A DNA stretch of 64,000 bases from Desulfosediminicola ganghwensis. GTDB lineage: Bacteria; Desulfobacterota; Desulfobulbia; Desulfobulbales; Desulfocapsaceae. Every line of letters begins with the position of its first letter. Positions within the stretch are counted from its first letter, which is position 1. Of the stretch, positions 53,297 through 61,743 are shown in pieces. The notes below the pieces were generated by a model. That model ran no database searches. It saw only the letters and a list, made by a program, of their open reading frames with translations, and was not told the origin of the DNA. The stretch spans positions 1,449,001 to 1,513,000 of the forward strand of contig NZ_CP050699.1 of the NCBI RefSeq assembly GCF_005116675.2, given 5' to 3'. Both the position numbers and the translations under genes were made by a program.

Positions 53297-53983
53297 ATGG
53301 GTAGTACAGTTGCATCATCGGACAGGGCTGTTATTGAAGCGGTGTTCTGGGATATTGACGGAACGCTGATTGACAGTGAAGAGTTGCATTATGAAGTAAT
53401 AGCCGATTGGTGTCGCTTACGGGGCTATACCCTCAATAAGCAGGACAATGAACTTTTGCTTGGTAAGTCCATGGCTGAGAAATGGCAGTATCTTGCGAAA
53501 GTCCATGAGTTCAACAGTAATCTGGAATCTTTTTGCCAGGAGTGCGCCGATATCTATTGCGAGGCTCTGCAAGAGGGGATGGCGCGGTCTGAATCAATTG
53601 CTGTTTTCAATAAAATTGCCGAACTTGGTATTCCCCAGGCCTGTGTATCCAACGGCGACATGCAGGTAGTCGAGGCCAATCTCGCCCTGTTGGGGCTGAG
53701 AGAAATGGTACGTTTCAGCATATCAGGGCAGGATGTGGTAAATGGCAAGCCTGATCCGGAACCGTATCTGGTGGCGGCAGAAAAGCTTGGGGTGAGCCCG
53801 GCCAGATGTCTGGTGGTGGAAGATTCCATTGTCGGGGTTTCGGCGGCTGTTAAGGCAGGAATGACAGCGGTCGCCTGGCCAGAAGCAGGCACAAGCAGAA
53901 CAGGATATGAGGCTGCACAATATTTTCTTTGTTCCCGGGAGGAGTTTCCCTGGAAGTTGTTGAACTATGAGTTGAAGAGTTAG
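53297..53983 (+). CDS. HAD-superfamily phosphatase (beta-phosphoglucomutase-like)
   Basis: A 228-residue HAD hydrolase: FWDIDGTLIDSE (nucleophile Asp about 19, motif I), SNGDM (motif II), NGKPDPEPYL (motif III Lys), LVVEDSIVGVSAAVKAGM (motif IV). A C1 cap lies between. It probably removes phosphate from a small metabolite such as glycerol 3-phosphate or a sugar phosphate made from the imported compound; substrate inferred from neighbours. Between the SorC regulator and the TRAP genes. Confidence 0.88.
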   Translation: MGSTVASSDRAVIEAVFWDIDGTLIDSEELHYEVIADWCRLRGYTLNKQDNELLLGKSMAEKWQYLAKVHEFNSNLESFCQECADIYCEALQEGMARSESIAVFNKIAELGIPQACVSNGDMQVVEANLALLGLREMVRFSISGQDVVNGKPDPEPYLVAAEKLGVSPARCLVVEDSIVGVSAAVKAGMTAVAWPEAGTSRTGYEAAQYFLCSREEFPWKLLNYELKS

Positions 53984-54080
53984 TTTTTCCCTGTCTGCTG
54001 GTACGAGCCAGGGAGAATACATATACAGCGTTGTACAAAACACCACGCGATAAAGTGGAAAACGATTAAAGGAGAAAAAA

Positions 54081-55079
54081 ATGCGTAAAAGTAAACTGGC
54101 GGCACTGGGACTTTTTGTTTCTATGACCTTGGCTGGTGGATCATCTGCCATTGCTGACGATTATAAATTAACCCTGAGATTGAGCCACGTTTTCAGCCCG
54201 GCAGAGCAGTTGACCATATCCATGGATGCTGTGGCGGATTCCATTCGGGAGAAGACCGATGGGGCGATCAATATCCAGACTTTTCCACAAGCGCAGCTCC
54301 CAGCTTATAAGGAAGGTGTGGAGCAGGTAGTTCGCGGAGCCAACTTCATTTCTGTTGAAGATCCATCTTTCATCGGTGATTATGTTCCAGACTTTAAAGC
54401 GCTCTATGCCCCAATGCTCTATCGCAGCTTCGATGAATACGTTGCCCTTACCGAGGGTGAACTTGTTGCCGATATGATGGCCAAGGCCGAGGAGCAGGGT
54501 ATTAAGATTCTCGCCCTCGACTATGTATATGGTTTCAGAAACCTGATCACCCAGAAAGTCATCACCACTCCGGAAGATCTGAATGGCATGAAGATCAGAA
54601 CTCCGGGTTCCAAGTCCTATATCGATACCCTTACCGCCATGGGCGCAGTTGCAACTCCTCTGCCATGGGGTGAGACCTTGTCCGCTGTTCAGCAGGGTGT
54701 TGTGGATGGACTTGAAGGTTCCGAGTTCACCAATATCGGTACCAAGGTATACGAAGGCCCAACCAAAAATGTTGCTAATACCCGTCATATTCTTGGCACC
54801 TGTGGTGTATATATTTCTACAGATGTATGGAACTCTATCCCTGCCAAGTATCAGGCTATCATTGCGGAAGAGTTCACCAAAGGCGCAACCGATATGGTAG
54901 AACTGCTGAAGTCCCAGCACGGTGGTGTGGTGAAGGAGCTTGAGTCATACGGCGTGAAGTTCAATGAAGTTGACGGCGATGCGTTCCGCAAGGCGCTGGC
55001 TCCGCTGTATAAAGAAGATCAGGGTATGACTCCTGGTGTTTTTGAAGCGATTTTCTCAGAGCTTGACAGCATGAGATAA
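54081..55079 (+). CDS. dctP: TRAP transporter substrate-binding protein (DctP family)
   Basis: A 332-residue periplasmic binding protein with a signal peptide (about 1-25). It has the DctP core LNGMKIRTPGSKSYIDTLTA (the conserved Arg contacts a carboxylate in known structures), ATPLPWGETLSAVQQGVVDGLEG and KYQAIIAEEF. It delivers a ligand to the DctQM permease using a sodium or proton gradient. GGAG lies 8 nt before the ATG. A stem-loop follows at 55092. Confidence 0.93.
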   Translation: MRKSKLAALGLFVSMTLAGGSSAIADDYKLTLRLSHVFSPAEQLTISMDAVADSIREKTDGAINIQTFPQAQLPAYKEGVEQVVRGANFISVEDPSFIGDYVPDFKALYAPMLYRSFDEYVALTEGELVADMMAKAEEQGIKILALDYVYGFRNLITQKVITTPEDLNGMKIRTPGSKSYIDTLTAMGAVATPLPWGETLSAVQQGVVDGLEGSEFTNIGTKVYEGPTKNVANTRHILGTCGVYISTDVWNSIPAKYQAIIAEEFTKGATDMVELLKSQHGGVVKELESYGVKFNEVDGDAFRKALAPLYKEDQGMTPGVFEAIFSELDSMR

Positions 55080-55091
55080 AATTTCTTATCG

Positions 55092-55119
55092 GTGCACGGA
55101 AGGTATGTCTTCCGTGCAC
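55092..55119 (+). promoter_or_regulatory. intra-operon stem-loop between dctP and dctQ
   Basis: GTGCACGGAAG-GTATGT-CTTCCGTGCAC, an 11-bp stem with no T tract 13 nt after dctP. Such hairpins usually stabilise the upstream message, giving more binding protein than permease. Confidence 0.6.
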
Positions 55120-55133
55120 GTTCTTTGTGAGCA

Positions 55134-55649
55134 ATGTCGAATACACCTAAAAAGATTTACAGCAATTTAGACCTTATCCTCGCCGGTGCTTTTCTCTGTG
55201 TCACCGTACTGGTAGTCATTGTCAATGTAGCCCTGAGGTACCTTTTCCACGGTGGCTTGTATTGGGCTGAAGAGGTGGCCACAACCAGTTTTATCTGGTC
55301 TGTTTTTGTGGGCTCCGCTGCGGCTTATCGTTACAAAATGCATATTGGTATCGATTTCGTTACCCGCTTTGGTCCCCGGACGTATCGCGCTGTTATCGCA
55401 GTGGTAATCGATATGATGATGGTCATTATCAATGGCTATATCGCTTACCTGAGCGTTCTCTTTATCCAGGCGAACAAGTTGAAACGCACTCCGGTTCTCG
55501 ATATCCCTGCAATTTACGTAAATCTGGCTTTGACTGTTGGTTTTACTTTGATGACGATTTATGCCCTGACCTTTTGCTATCAGGATCTGCGCAAGCTGTT
55601 CTCCCCCGAAGATGACCAGCTTCCCCAAAAAGCGAGTTCATCAAAGTGA
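55134..55649 (+). CDS. dctQ: TRAP transporter small permease (DctQ family)
   Basis: A 171-residue membrane protein with four helices. Features are ALRYLFHGGLYWAEEVATTSFIWSVFVGSA and HIGIDFVTRF, typical of DctQ. It partners DctM at 55715. GTGAG lies before the ATG. Confidence 0.92.
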   Translation: MSNTPKKIYSNLDLILAGAFLCVTVLVVIVNVALRYLFHGGLYWAEEVATTSFIWSVFVGSAAAYRYKMHIGIDFVTRFGPRTYRAVIAVVIDMMMVIINGYIAYLSVLFIQANKLKRTPVLDIPAIYVNLALTVGFTLMTIYALTFCYQDLRKLFSPEDDQLPQKASSSK

Positions 55650-55714
55650 AGATAAGCAAATTATACTTGTCCGAAATCCGCCCAAAGACGTTACATATTT
55701 AAACAAATAACGCC

Positions 55715-56995
55715 ATGTCAACATTCCCCGTCATCATAGTAATGCTGCTTTATTTCACCAGCATTCCCATAGCTTTCGCCCTTTTGGCCGCGGCTCTTGC
55801 CTACTTTACCTTTGGCGATGTGGGAACACCGCCGGATCTCATTCTGCAGAGGTTTCTTACCTCAACCGCTTCGTTCCCGTTGCTGGCTATTCCGTTTTTC
55901 ATCATGGCGGGTGAGATTATGAATTATTCAGGGATAAGTGCTTCGCTGATGAGAATGGCTGAGGTGCTCACCGGCCATCTGCGAGGCGGTCTTGCCCAGG
56001 TGAATGTTCTGCTCTCAACTCTGATGGGCGGTATTTCCGGTTCGGCCAATGCGGATGCGGCCATGCAGTCGAAAATTATTGTGCCGGAGATGAAAAAGCG
56101 CGGTTACAGCGCTCCATTTTCAACAGCGATAACTGCCGCCTCATCTGCAATCGCACCAGTTATCCCGCCAGGCATAAACCTTATTATTTACGCTCTTATC
56201 GCCCAGGTTTCGGTGGCGAAGATGTTCATTGGCGGCTATACACCGGGGCTGCTCATGTGTTTCGGCCTGATGTTTACCGTTCATCTCATTGCCAGAAAGA
56301 GAAATTATCAGCCGACCCGGGAGAAGATGGCCTCTGGAGCTGAGATTTTCAAACAGTTCAAACAGTCGATTTGGGGATTGCTGCTGCCTTTCGGTATAAT
56401 TTTCGGTATCCGCTTTGGTGTTTTTACCCCCACCGAAGCGGGCGCGATGGCGGTGCTGTTCTGTATCGTTATCGGTGCGTTTGTTTACAAACAGCTGAAA
56501 TGGGAACATTTCCCCATAATATTAAAAAATACAGTTCTTGCTACCAGTTCGGTAATGCTGATTATTATTGCAGCTTCCGTTTTTGGCCAGTATATGAGCT
56601 GGGAGAGAATCCCGCACCAGCTGACCCAGAGCATCCTGGCCATTTCAGATTCTCCATGGGTTATACTCATTGTAATAAATGTCCTGCTCCTGATCCTTGG
56701 CATGTTCCTGGAAGGGGGGGCGCTGCTGATCATTGTTGCACCGCTTCTCGTGCCACTGGCCAAAGTTATGGGCATTGACCTGATTCACTTTGGCCTGATC
56801 ATGATTGTAAACATCATGATTGGTGGGATAACACCACCTTTTGGTTCCATGATGTTTACGACCTGCTCCATCACAGGGGTACGGATCGGTCAGTTCATTA
56901 TGGAAATATGGCCATTTATTATTACTCTGCTGTTGGTACTGCTGGTGGTGACCTACCTGCCTGCAGTAGTAATGTTTTTGCCAAACCTCTTGTAA
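55715..56995 (+). CDS. dctM: TRAP transporter large permease (DctM family)
   Basis: A 426-residue permease of about twelve helices: FPLLAIPFFIMAGEIMNYSG, STLMGGISGSANADAAM, VIPPGINLIIYALIAQVS, FGVFTPTEAGAMAVLF and GGITPPFGSMMFTTCS are DctM hallmarks. It lies 65 nt after dctQ and 14 nt before the GDPD gene, with which it is presumably co-transcribed. Confidence 0.95.
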   Translation: MSTFPVIIVMLLYFTSIPIAFALLAAALAYFTFGDVGTPPDLILQRFLTSTASFPLLAIPFFIMAGEIMNYSGISASLMRMAEVLTGHLRGGLAQVNVLLSTLMGGISGSANADAAMQSKIIVPEMKKRGYSAPFSTAITAASSAIAPVIPPGINLIIYALIAQVSVAKMFIGGYTPGLLMCFGLMFTVHLIARKRNYQPTREKMASGAEIFKQFKQSIWGLLLPFGIIFGIRFGVFTPTEAGAMAVLFCIVIGAFVYKQLKWEHFPIILKNTVLATSSVMLIIIAASVFGQYMSWERIPHQLTQSILAISDSPWVILIVINVLLLILGMFLEGGALLIIVAPLLVPLAKVMGIDLIHFGLIMIVNIMIGGITPPFGSMMFTTCSITGVRIGQFIMEIWPFIITLLLVLLVVTYLPAVVMFLPNLL

Positions 56996-57009
56996 TAAAG
57001 GATGTCTAA

Positions 57010-57954
57010 ATGCTGTTGATAGGCCATCGGGGGTGCTATTACCCCGGCTATAATCAGAATACCATTCGCGCTTTCGAGAAAGTTGCCGGAGAAGGTGTTC
57101 CCGCCATTGAATTTGATGTGCAGTTATCGGGTGACGGCCATCTGGTAGTGGTCCATAACCTAGATCTCAAGGAAGTTTCCACTGGTAAAGGTGCGGTCTC
57201 CGGCACCGATTCCAATACTTTGAAGAGCCTTTTCGCCGGGGACCCGACACGTGGTGAGGATCGCATCCCCTTTTTGTCGGAGGTGTTCGACTTTTTCTCG
57301 GCTATTAAGGCTGAAGAACGACCGGCTCTTCACCTCGAGCTCAAAGGGGCTGATACCGGTACCCGGTCTGGTGAAATGCTCGCTGAGTATGTTGCCGCGG
57401 CAAAACTGCAATATTCAGATCTGGTGGTGAGCTCGTTTAACTGGCAGGAACTTGAAGATATTCAAAAGGTTTGTCCGGAGTTGAAAATAGCATTGCTCGA
57501 CGGTGCCATCCGGCGTAAGCAGTTGATGCCAAAGACAGGGCCGGAGGCGGAGCAATATTTTGAGCGTATTTTTGCCTATGGTGCCGAAGAGTATATGCTG
57601 CCGCGGTTTGCCAGCCTTGAGGAAAACCTGCAACTTCTCGATTCAGAGTGCCCTGACCCTGGTTTACGCCAGGTCCTGGCTGAAGAGATCGAGGCATGTC
57701 TGGCCGGTGAATACTATACAGATCAACTGCTCGACAGGGCCTGTGAGATGAATGCGGTGTCGGTTAATGTCTGGTATCGCTCGTTGCCGGCCCACTTTAT
57801 CGAAAGAACTCACAAGCGGGGGCTTCTTCTGCAGGTCTTTACTGTAAATGATCCCGATGACCTGTTGGCTGTCGCCAAGCTGGGAGTCGACGGCATCTTT
57901 ACTGATTATTACAAGGATGCTGCCCGCTTGCTTGCAGATTATATCGAGCAGTAA
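57010..57954 (+). CDS. glycerophosphodiester phosphodiesterase
   Basis: A 314-residue GDPD-family TIM barrel without signal peptide, so cytoplasmic. The active site is visible: GHRGCYYPGYNQNT (first His), EFDVQLSGDGHLVVVHN (Glu, Asp, His), LHLELKG, and a C-terminal QVFTVNDPDDLLAVAKLGVDGIFTDY. It cleaves glycerophosphodiesters to glycerol 3-phosphate and an alcohol. AAAGGA lies 7 nt before the ATG. Its place at the end of a SorC-HAD-TRAP operon suggests that it processes the imported substrate. Confidence 0.92.
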   Translation: MLLIGHRGCYYPGYNQNTIRAFEKVAGEGVPAIEFDVQLSGDGHLVVVHNLDLKEVSTGKGAVSGTDSNTLKSLFAGDPTRGEDRIPFLSEVFDFFSAIKAEERPALHLELKGADTGTRSGEMLAEYVAAAKLQYSDLVVSSFNWQELEDIQKVCPELKIALLDGAIRRKQLMPKTGPEAEQYFERIFAYGAEEYMLPRFASLEENLQLLDSECPDPGLRQVLAEEIEACLAGEYYTDQLLDRACEMNAVSVNVWYRSLPAHFIERTHKRGLLLQVFTVNDPDDLLAVAKLGVDGIFTDYYKDAARLLADYIEQ

Positions 57955-58029
57955 CAAGCTTATAGACTTTTCATGGTCAGGTTTGGTGTGTAGCTTGGAG
58001 GTATCATCAGTTCAGGCAGGGTTATCCTG

Positions 58030-58059
58030 ACCAATTGCCTATAATATTAGGCAATTGGT
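58030..58059. terminator. hairpin after TRAP-GDPD operon
   Basis: ACCAATTGCCTA-TAATAT-TAGGCAATTGGT, a perfect 12-bp stem, no T run. It is likely the 3' end structure of the operon. Confidence 0.5.
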
Positions 58060-58111
58060 AGAACAATATCTTGCAACCTGGTCAAAGAAAATGTAATTAG
58101 CATTCATAGAG

Positions 58112-58149
58112 GTGGTTCCCCGTCCGCCCGGGCGGGCTGAGGGAGCCAC
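58112..58149. repeat. GC-rich nested palindrome
   Basis: Outer arms GTGGTTCCC / GGGAGCCAC (one G-T pair) enclose the perfect palindrome CCGCCCGGGCGG. The composition is far more GC-rich than the surrounding DNA, suggesting a REP-like or mobile-element-derived hairpin. Confidence 0.6.
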
Positions 58150-58304
58150 TTTCAGTATAATTCCAGCGCCTGGGAAACAATTCTACGCTTTTTCCCGGCA
58201 ATCCCTTCAGATACTACCAGAGGCTACACCGTGTTTGTCTTCGATAGTACTGAGTTTGTAGAAAATTCACCCTGACATCTGCAGCTCGTTTTTTACCGTT
58301 GCGG

Positions 58305-61300
58305 ATGCACCCAGATATCATCATGCAAATTCGGCCTTCATCTCTTTTTTTTGATCAGGAAGATTATCAGCTTCTGGAAGTCGTTGTTGATGTCGTGGAC
58401 CAGGGCGCAAGCTCGAAAGTTCTGCAAACTCTGCTTGAAGAGCATATGCACCCCCACGGCATCAAGGAGATGGCCGCTCCCCAGGGCCTTCGTGTTGCCT
58501 ACGCCATGGCAAGGCTGCTCGATTCTTTTGACAAGGGCAAGGCGGAAGGCCGGATCAAGGCATTGCAGGGGCTGCAGGATGAGGTACAGCTCTCTTTGAA
58601 TTTCTATCGCAAAAATGCTGCCCGGGCCTTGCTGCAGATAATGAAAGAGCTGATGCGGAGTAAGGGGGATGAACTTCGTCAGTTGAAACTGGCCCATGAT
58701 TTTCGCATGGTTTCAGCAGGCAATCCCCGGACTGTTCGAGCGCAACTTGAAAAGTACCATCTGCTCGAGATGCCCGAGGAATGGAATCAGTGTGCCTTTG
58801 ATCATCATGTGCACGATGCCAATACCAAGGGCCGGAAATCTCCTACCCATCTTGTAATGGATGCCTGGATCAAGGGAATCAGGCATCTGACAGTTGTTTA
58901 CTATAATTTTGTGCGACCCGATGTGGTGCGGGAATTGATTGCTGCCGGTGAGATCCTTGATGTGAAGGTCCAGGTGGGCATTGAGATGACCAGCAGGTTC
59001 CATGATAAATATGTTCGTTTCACCTGGGAACCTCACGACTTTACCAGCAACAGCCAGTTTCTCAGTTTTCTTGAGCACGAAGAAACACAAAAGCTGATGA
59101 CAGAGGCGAGACAGGTCTCATTGTATCAACAGCGCTATGTTTTTGATGTGTTCGACCTGTTCAATGAGCTGTATCTACCGCAGTTGAACGAAAATCTTCA
59201 GCTCGAGCTTGAGCCGCTTGATCTCAGTAATTTCCTATCTTTTATTGGTGTGGGGCAGCCATCGCTGCTTCATCTCGCCAGATATATTCGGGATACGCTT
59301 TTAAGAGAAATCGGTGCTGTGCTGGAAGAATACAACAGGCACAATCCCGGGGGGCAGGAGAAGCTTTTTGAGTTAAGAAAGAGACGCCTGGCAACCCTTG
59401 AAGTTGAAAACATAATCGATGAGTTCCTGGCGCCGGCACGCAATCCGCAGCTGCATAACCCGAATCGTCCTGTCTTGGTGGACGACGAGAGTAGAGCTGC
59501 TGATATCCCGAAACTGTTACAGGAATCCCCCCAATCTCTGATGCGCAGGTTGCGCTCGTTGCATTCAAGCTCGAGATTTGTTCTGAACCTCGGCAATTTG
59601 TCTCTGCAGGATACCCTTGAGCTACTGTATGACTGTGGGGGAATGATTACCCACATCGAAGCATATAACCTCGTTGATGCAGCCCACGGCATGACTTCCG
59701 GCATAAGCTCAGGCAGGGAATATTTTGCGGGCGAAGCTGTCGATTTAAAGAGTCCGGAGCGAAATTACAAACTTGTCGGTGATTTGCAAAGGGCCTTGAA
59801 TGAAGATAACGTCATCAGTCTCAAGAGAGCGATACGGGCAATTATCTGGGAGCATGAAGAGCGATATCAGTGGATTATCAGGAACCTGCAAGGGAAAAAA
59901 GAGAAAAAAAGCGAGCTGGCACCTGAATTACGGCTCCTTGAAAGCCGTAAACGAAGGTTATTGGATATCCTCTATAATCTCGAAGAATTTCATAATTATT
60001 ACAAACGGAAAAGCCTGCTTTCCCGGATTGGTTCAGGTTCAACAGGGCAGGCTGAACATCGGCACGGGATGGGGTTTGCGGTGATCGATACCTTGCCGTT
60101 GAGGTCACAACGCAAGGTCTATGAGGCTGCAGCCAGTGCTGACCGTACCATTATTCCTGTCAGCGCCATGTTGACCAGGACCAGCCATCGAAAAAGCCAT
60201 CATTTGCCCGATACCGGGAGCCGTTTAAATAAACTGGGTGGTCTCGTCAGGGCTCTCAGAATACGCATGGGGCAGCAGTGGACTGACTGGAGCATGGATG
60301 AATTCGTCGTTCATGCCGGTACTTCCGGTAACATTGCCACGCTTGGTGGTATTGCCAGAGGTTCTGGCAACGGTAGCGCGGACCAGATTAAAAACGGCAG
60401 TCGCGCAAAGCAAGGTGTACCAGCCCGCATCGCGAACAGCTGGAAATATCTGAACACTACCATAAAGAACAGTCTGAAGGTGTTGTTGGGCTTTATACCG
60501 GCTTTTCTTACCTTTTACCTGACGAAAGAGTGGTGGTTACTTGCCTGGTTTGGTGCGGTTATCTGGTTTGGTATTACCGGTTCACGAAATATTATCCAGT
60601 CTGTGTTGGGGGGCGGCGGCCTCAAGCGTTCTCCGTTATTGCCCTGGAGTTCCCTGGTCAATTGGAACCGAATTGCCGACTCCCTCTTATATACCGGCTT
60701 CTCCGTTCCCCTCCTTGATTTCCTGGTGAAAACTCTCTTGCTCGATAAGGGTTTTGGCGTAACCACGGCCAATAACCCGATCATGCTGTACGCAGTGATG
60801 GGGCTAGCCAATGGCATCTATATTTCCAGCCATAATATGTTGCGGGGGCTGCCTAAGGGTGCAACTATAGGTAATTTTTTCCGTTCCATCCTGGCGATTC
60901 CCCTGGCTGTTCTGCTGAACTCTCTGGTTGGAGCCGTTTTGTATATGGCTGGCGTTCCGGATGTTTCTGGAATGTTGCAGAAATGGGCCGCAATAATCTC
61001 AAAATTTGCCTCAGACTGTGTTGCGGGGATAATAGAAGGCCTTGCTGACCGACAAGCAAATATCAGAGCGAGACTGACTGCTTATAGAGCCAAGATCACC
61101 CAACTTTTTGGTGTCTTTTCCCAGCTCGACCTGATGCTTCCTGAAGAGGATGTACTCGACCTTCTGCAGTCTCCGAAAATGACTATCCAGACCCTGAATT
61201 ACCAGGCCAGGGAGCAGGAGAAATATATCATCGTAAACGCGCTTGACCTGATGTATTTCTGGATGTACCAACCGCGTGCAAGCAAGGCATTATGGTTGAC

Positions 61301-61496
61301 CATGCAGGACATGTCGGAAGAGGAGTGGTTGATTTTTTATCGCTCTCAACTGGTGCTGAAAAGACATAAAGAGATCAGCCAGGTATTCGTGGATGGCTTG
61401 GTCGGCAAGAATTTTACCAAGGCCCTGGCTTTTTATCTGGACAGGTCAGAAGAGTATCTCAGGGATCTGGAACGGCTTGGGGCAAAGCGAAGATAG
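58305..61496 (+). CDS. large membrane protein with PHP-like hydrolase domain
   Basis: About 1063 residues. After a helical N-terminal region (about 1-160) comes FDHHVHDANTKGRKSPTHL (about 165-183), then IKGIRHLTVVYYNFVRPDVV and VQVGIEM (about 225). This order resembles the start of PHP phosphoesterases (DxHxH, SP, G-x3-ItD, GxE). Later TLELLYDCGGMITHIEAYNL resembles a second PHP metal-ligand region. A long linker with coiled-coil character leads to a C-terminal membrane domain of at least five helices (about 725-905) and a cytosolic tail. No family name is certain. It may be a membrane-tethered metal-dependent phosphatase or nuclease. ATG at 58305 chosen; 58323 possible. Monocistronic. Confidence 0.75.
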   Translation: MHPDIIMQIRPSSLFFDQEDYQLLEVVVDVVDQGASSKVLQTLLEEHMHPHGIKEMAAPQGLRVAYAMARLLDSFDKGKAEGRIKALQGLQDEVQLSLNFYRKNAARALLQIMKELMRSKGDELRQLKLAHDFRMVSAGNPRTVRAQLEKYHLLEMPEEWNQCAFDHHVHDANTKGRKSPTHLVMDAWIKGIRHLTVVYYNFVRPDVVRELIAAGEILDVKVQVGIEMTSRFHDKYVRFTWEPHDFTSNSQFLSFLEHEETQKLMTEARQVSLYQQRYVFDVFDLFNELYLPQLNENLQLELEPLDLSNFLSFIGVGQPSLLHLARYIRDTLLREIGAVLEEYNRHNPGGQEKLFELRKRRLATLEVENIIDEFLAPARNPQLHNPNRPVLVDDESRAADIPKLLQESPQSLMRRLRSLHSSSRFVLNLGNLSLQDTLELLYDCGGMITHIEAYNLVDAAHGMTSGISSGREYFAGEAVDLKSPERNYKLVGDLQRALNEDNVISLKRAIRAIIWEHEERYQWIIRNLQGKKEKKSELAPELRLLESRKRRLLDILYNLEEFHNYYKRKSLLSRIGSGSTGQAEHRHGMGFAVIDTLPLRSQRKVYEAAASADRTIIPVSAMLTRTSHRKSHHLPDTGSRLNKLGGLVRALRIRMGQQWTDWSMDEFVVHAGTSGNIATLGGIARGSGNGSADQIKNGSRAKQGVPARIANSWKYLNTTIKNSLKVLLGFIPAFLTFYLTKEWWLLAWFGAVIWFGITGSRNIIQSVLGGGGLKRSPLLPWSSLVNWNRIADSLLYTGFSVPLLDFLVKTLLLDKGFGVTTANNPIMLYAVMGLANGIYISSHNMLRGLPKGATIGNFFRSILAIPLAVLLNSLVGAVLYMAGVPDVSGMLQKWAAIISKFASDCVAGIIEGLADRQANIRARLTAYRAKITQLFGVFSQLDLMLPEEDVLDLLQSPKMTIQTLNYQAREQEKYIIVNALDLMYFWMYQPRASKALWLTMQDMSEEEWLIFYRSQLVLKRHKEISQVFVDGLVGKNFTKALAFYLDRSEEYLRDLERLGAKRR

Positions 61497-61527
61497 GGGA
61501 AAAAATTATCTCCGGAGTAGCGCACAA

Positions 61528-61567
61528 AAAGAGCCAGAGTGCGGTATGCGGCGCACTCTGGCTCTTT
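61528..61567. terminator. bidirectional terminator
   Basis: AAAGAGCCAGAGTGCG and CGCACTCTGGCTCTTT form a 16-bp stem between convergent genes, with short A/T runs on both sides. Confidence 0.85.
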
Positions 61568-61631
61568 GGTATTGCATCTGTATCAGATACGTACTCAATC
61601 AGGTTCACGAAGAGAACTGTGAAGAGCACGG

Positions 61632-61656
61632 GGGTAGCCCGAGTTTCTCGTGAACT
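61632..61656. repeat. 25-nt dispersed repeat, copy 2
   Basis: GGGTAGCCCGAGTTTCTCG then TGAACT, about 21 of 25 matches to 4756-4780. Both lie in non-coding DNA. Confidence 0.45.
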
Positions 61657-61743
61657 CAGGCAGTACCATATTGAAATATTCCGACAGGATATTTGCGTAG
61701 TCAGCGCAGTCCTGGGCCTATACGCCTTCAGTGTGCTTTCAGC

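Larger units (their letters stand above)
57955..58304. other. intergenic region with two palindromic structures
   Basis: 350 nt without a gene. It contains an A/T-rich hairpin at 58030-58059 (probably the TRAP operon end) and a GC-rich cruciform-like sequence at 58112-58149. Confidence 0.5.

Noticed and set aside
61528-61567. Possible CRISPR-like repeat because of the strong inverted repeat
   Set aside because: Single copy without spacers; it is a bidirectional terminator between convergent genes. No CRISPR array or cas gene was seen in the window.
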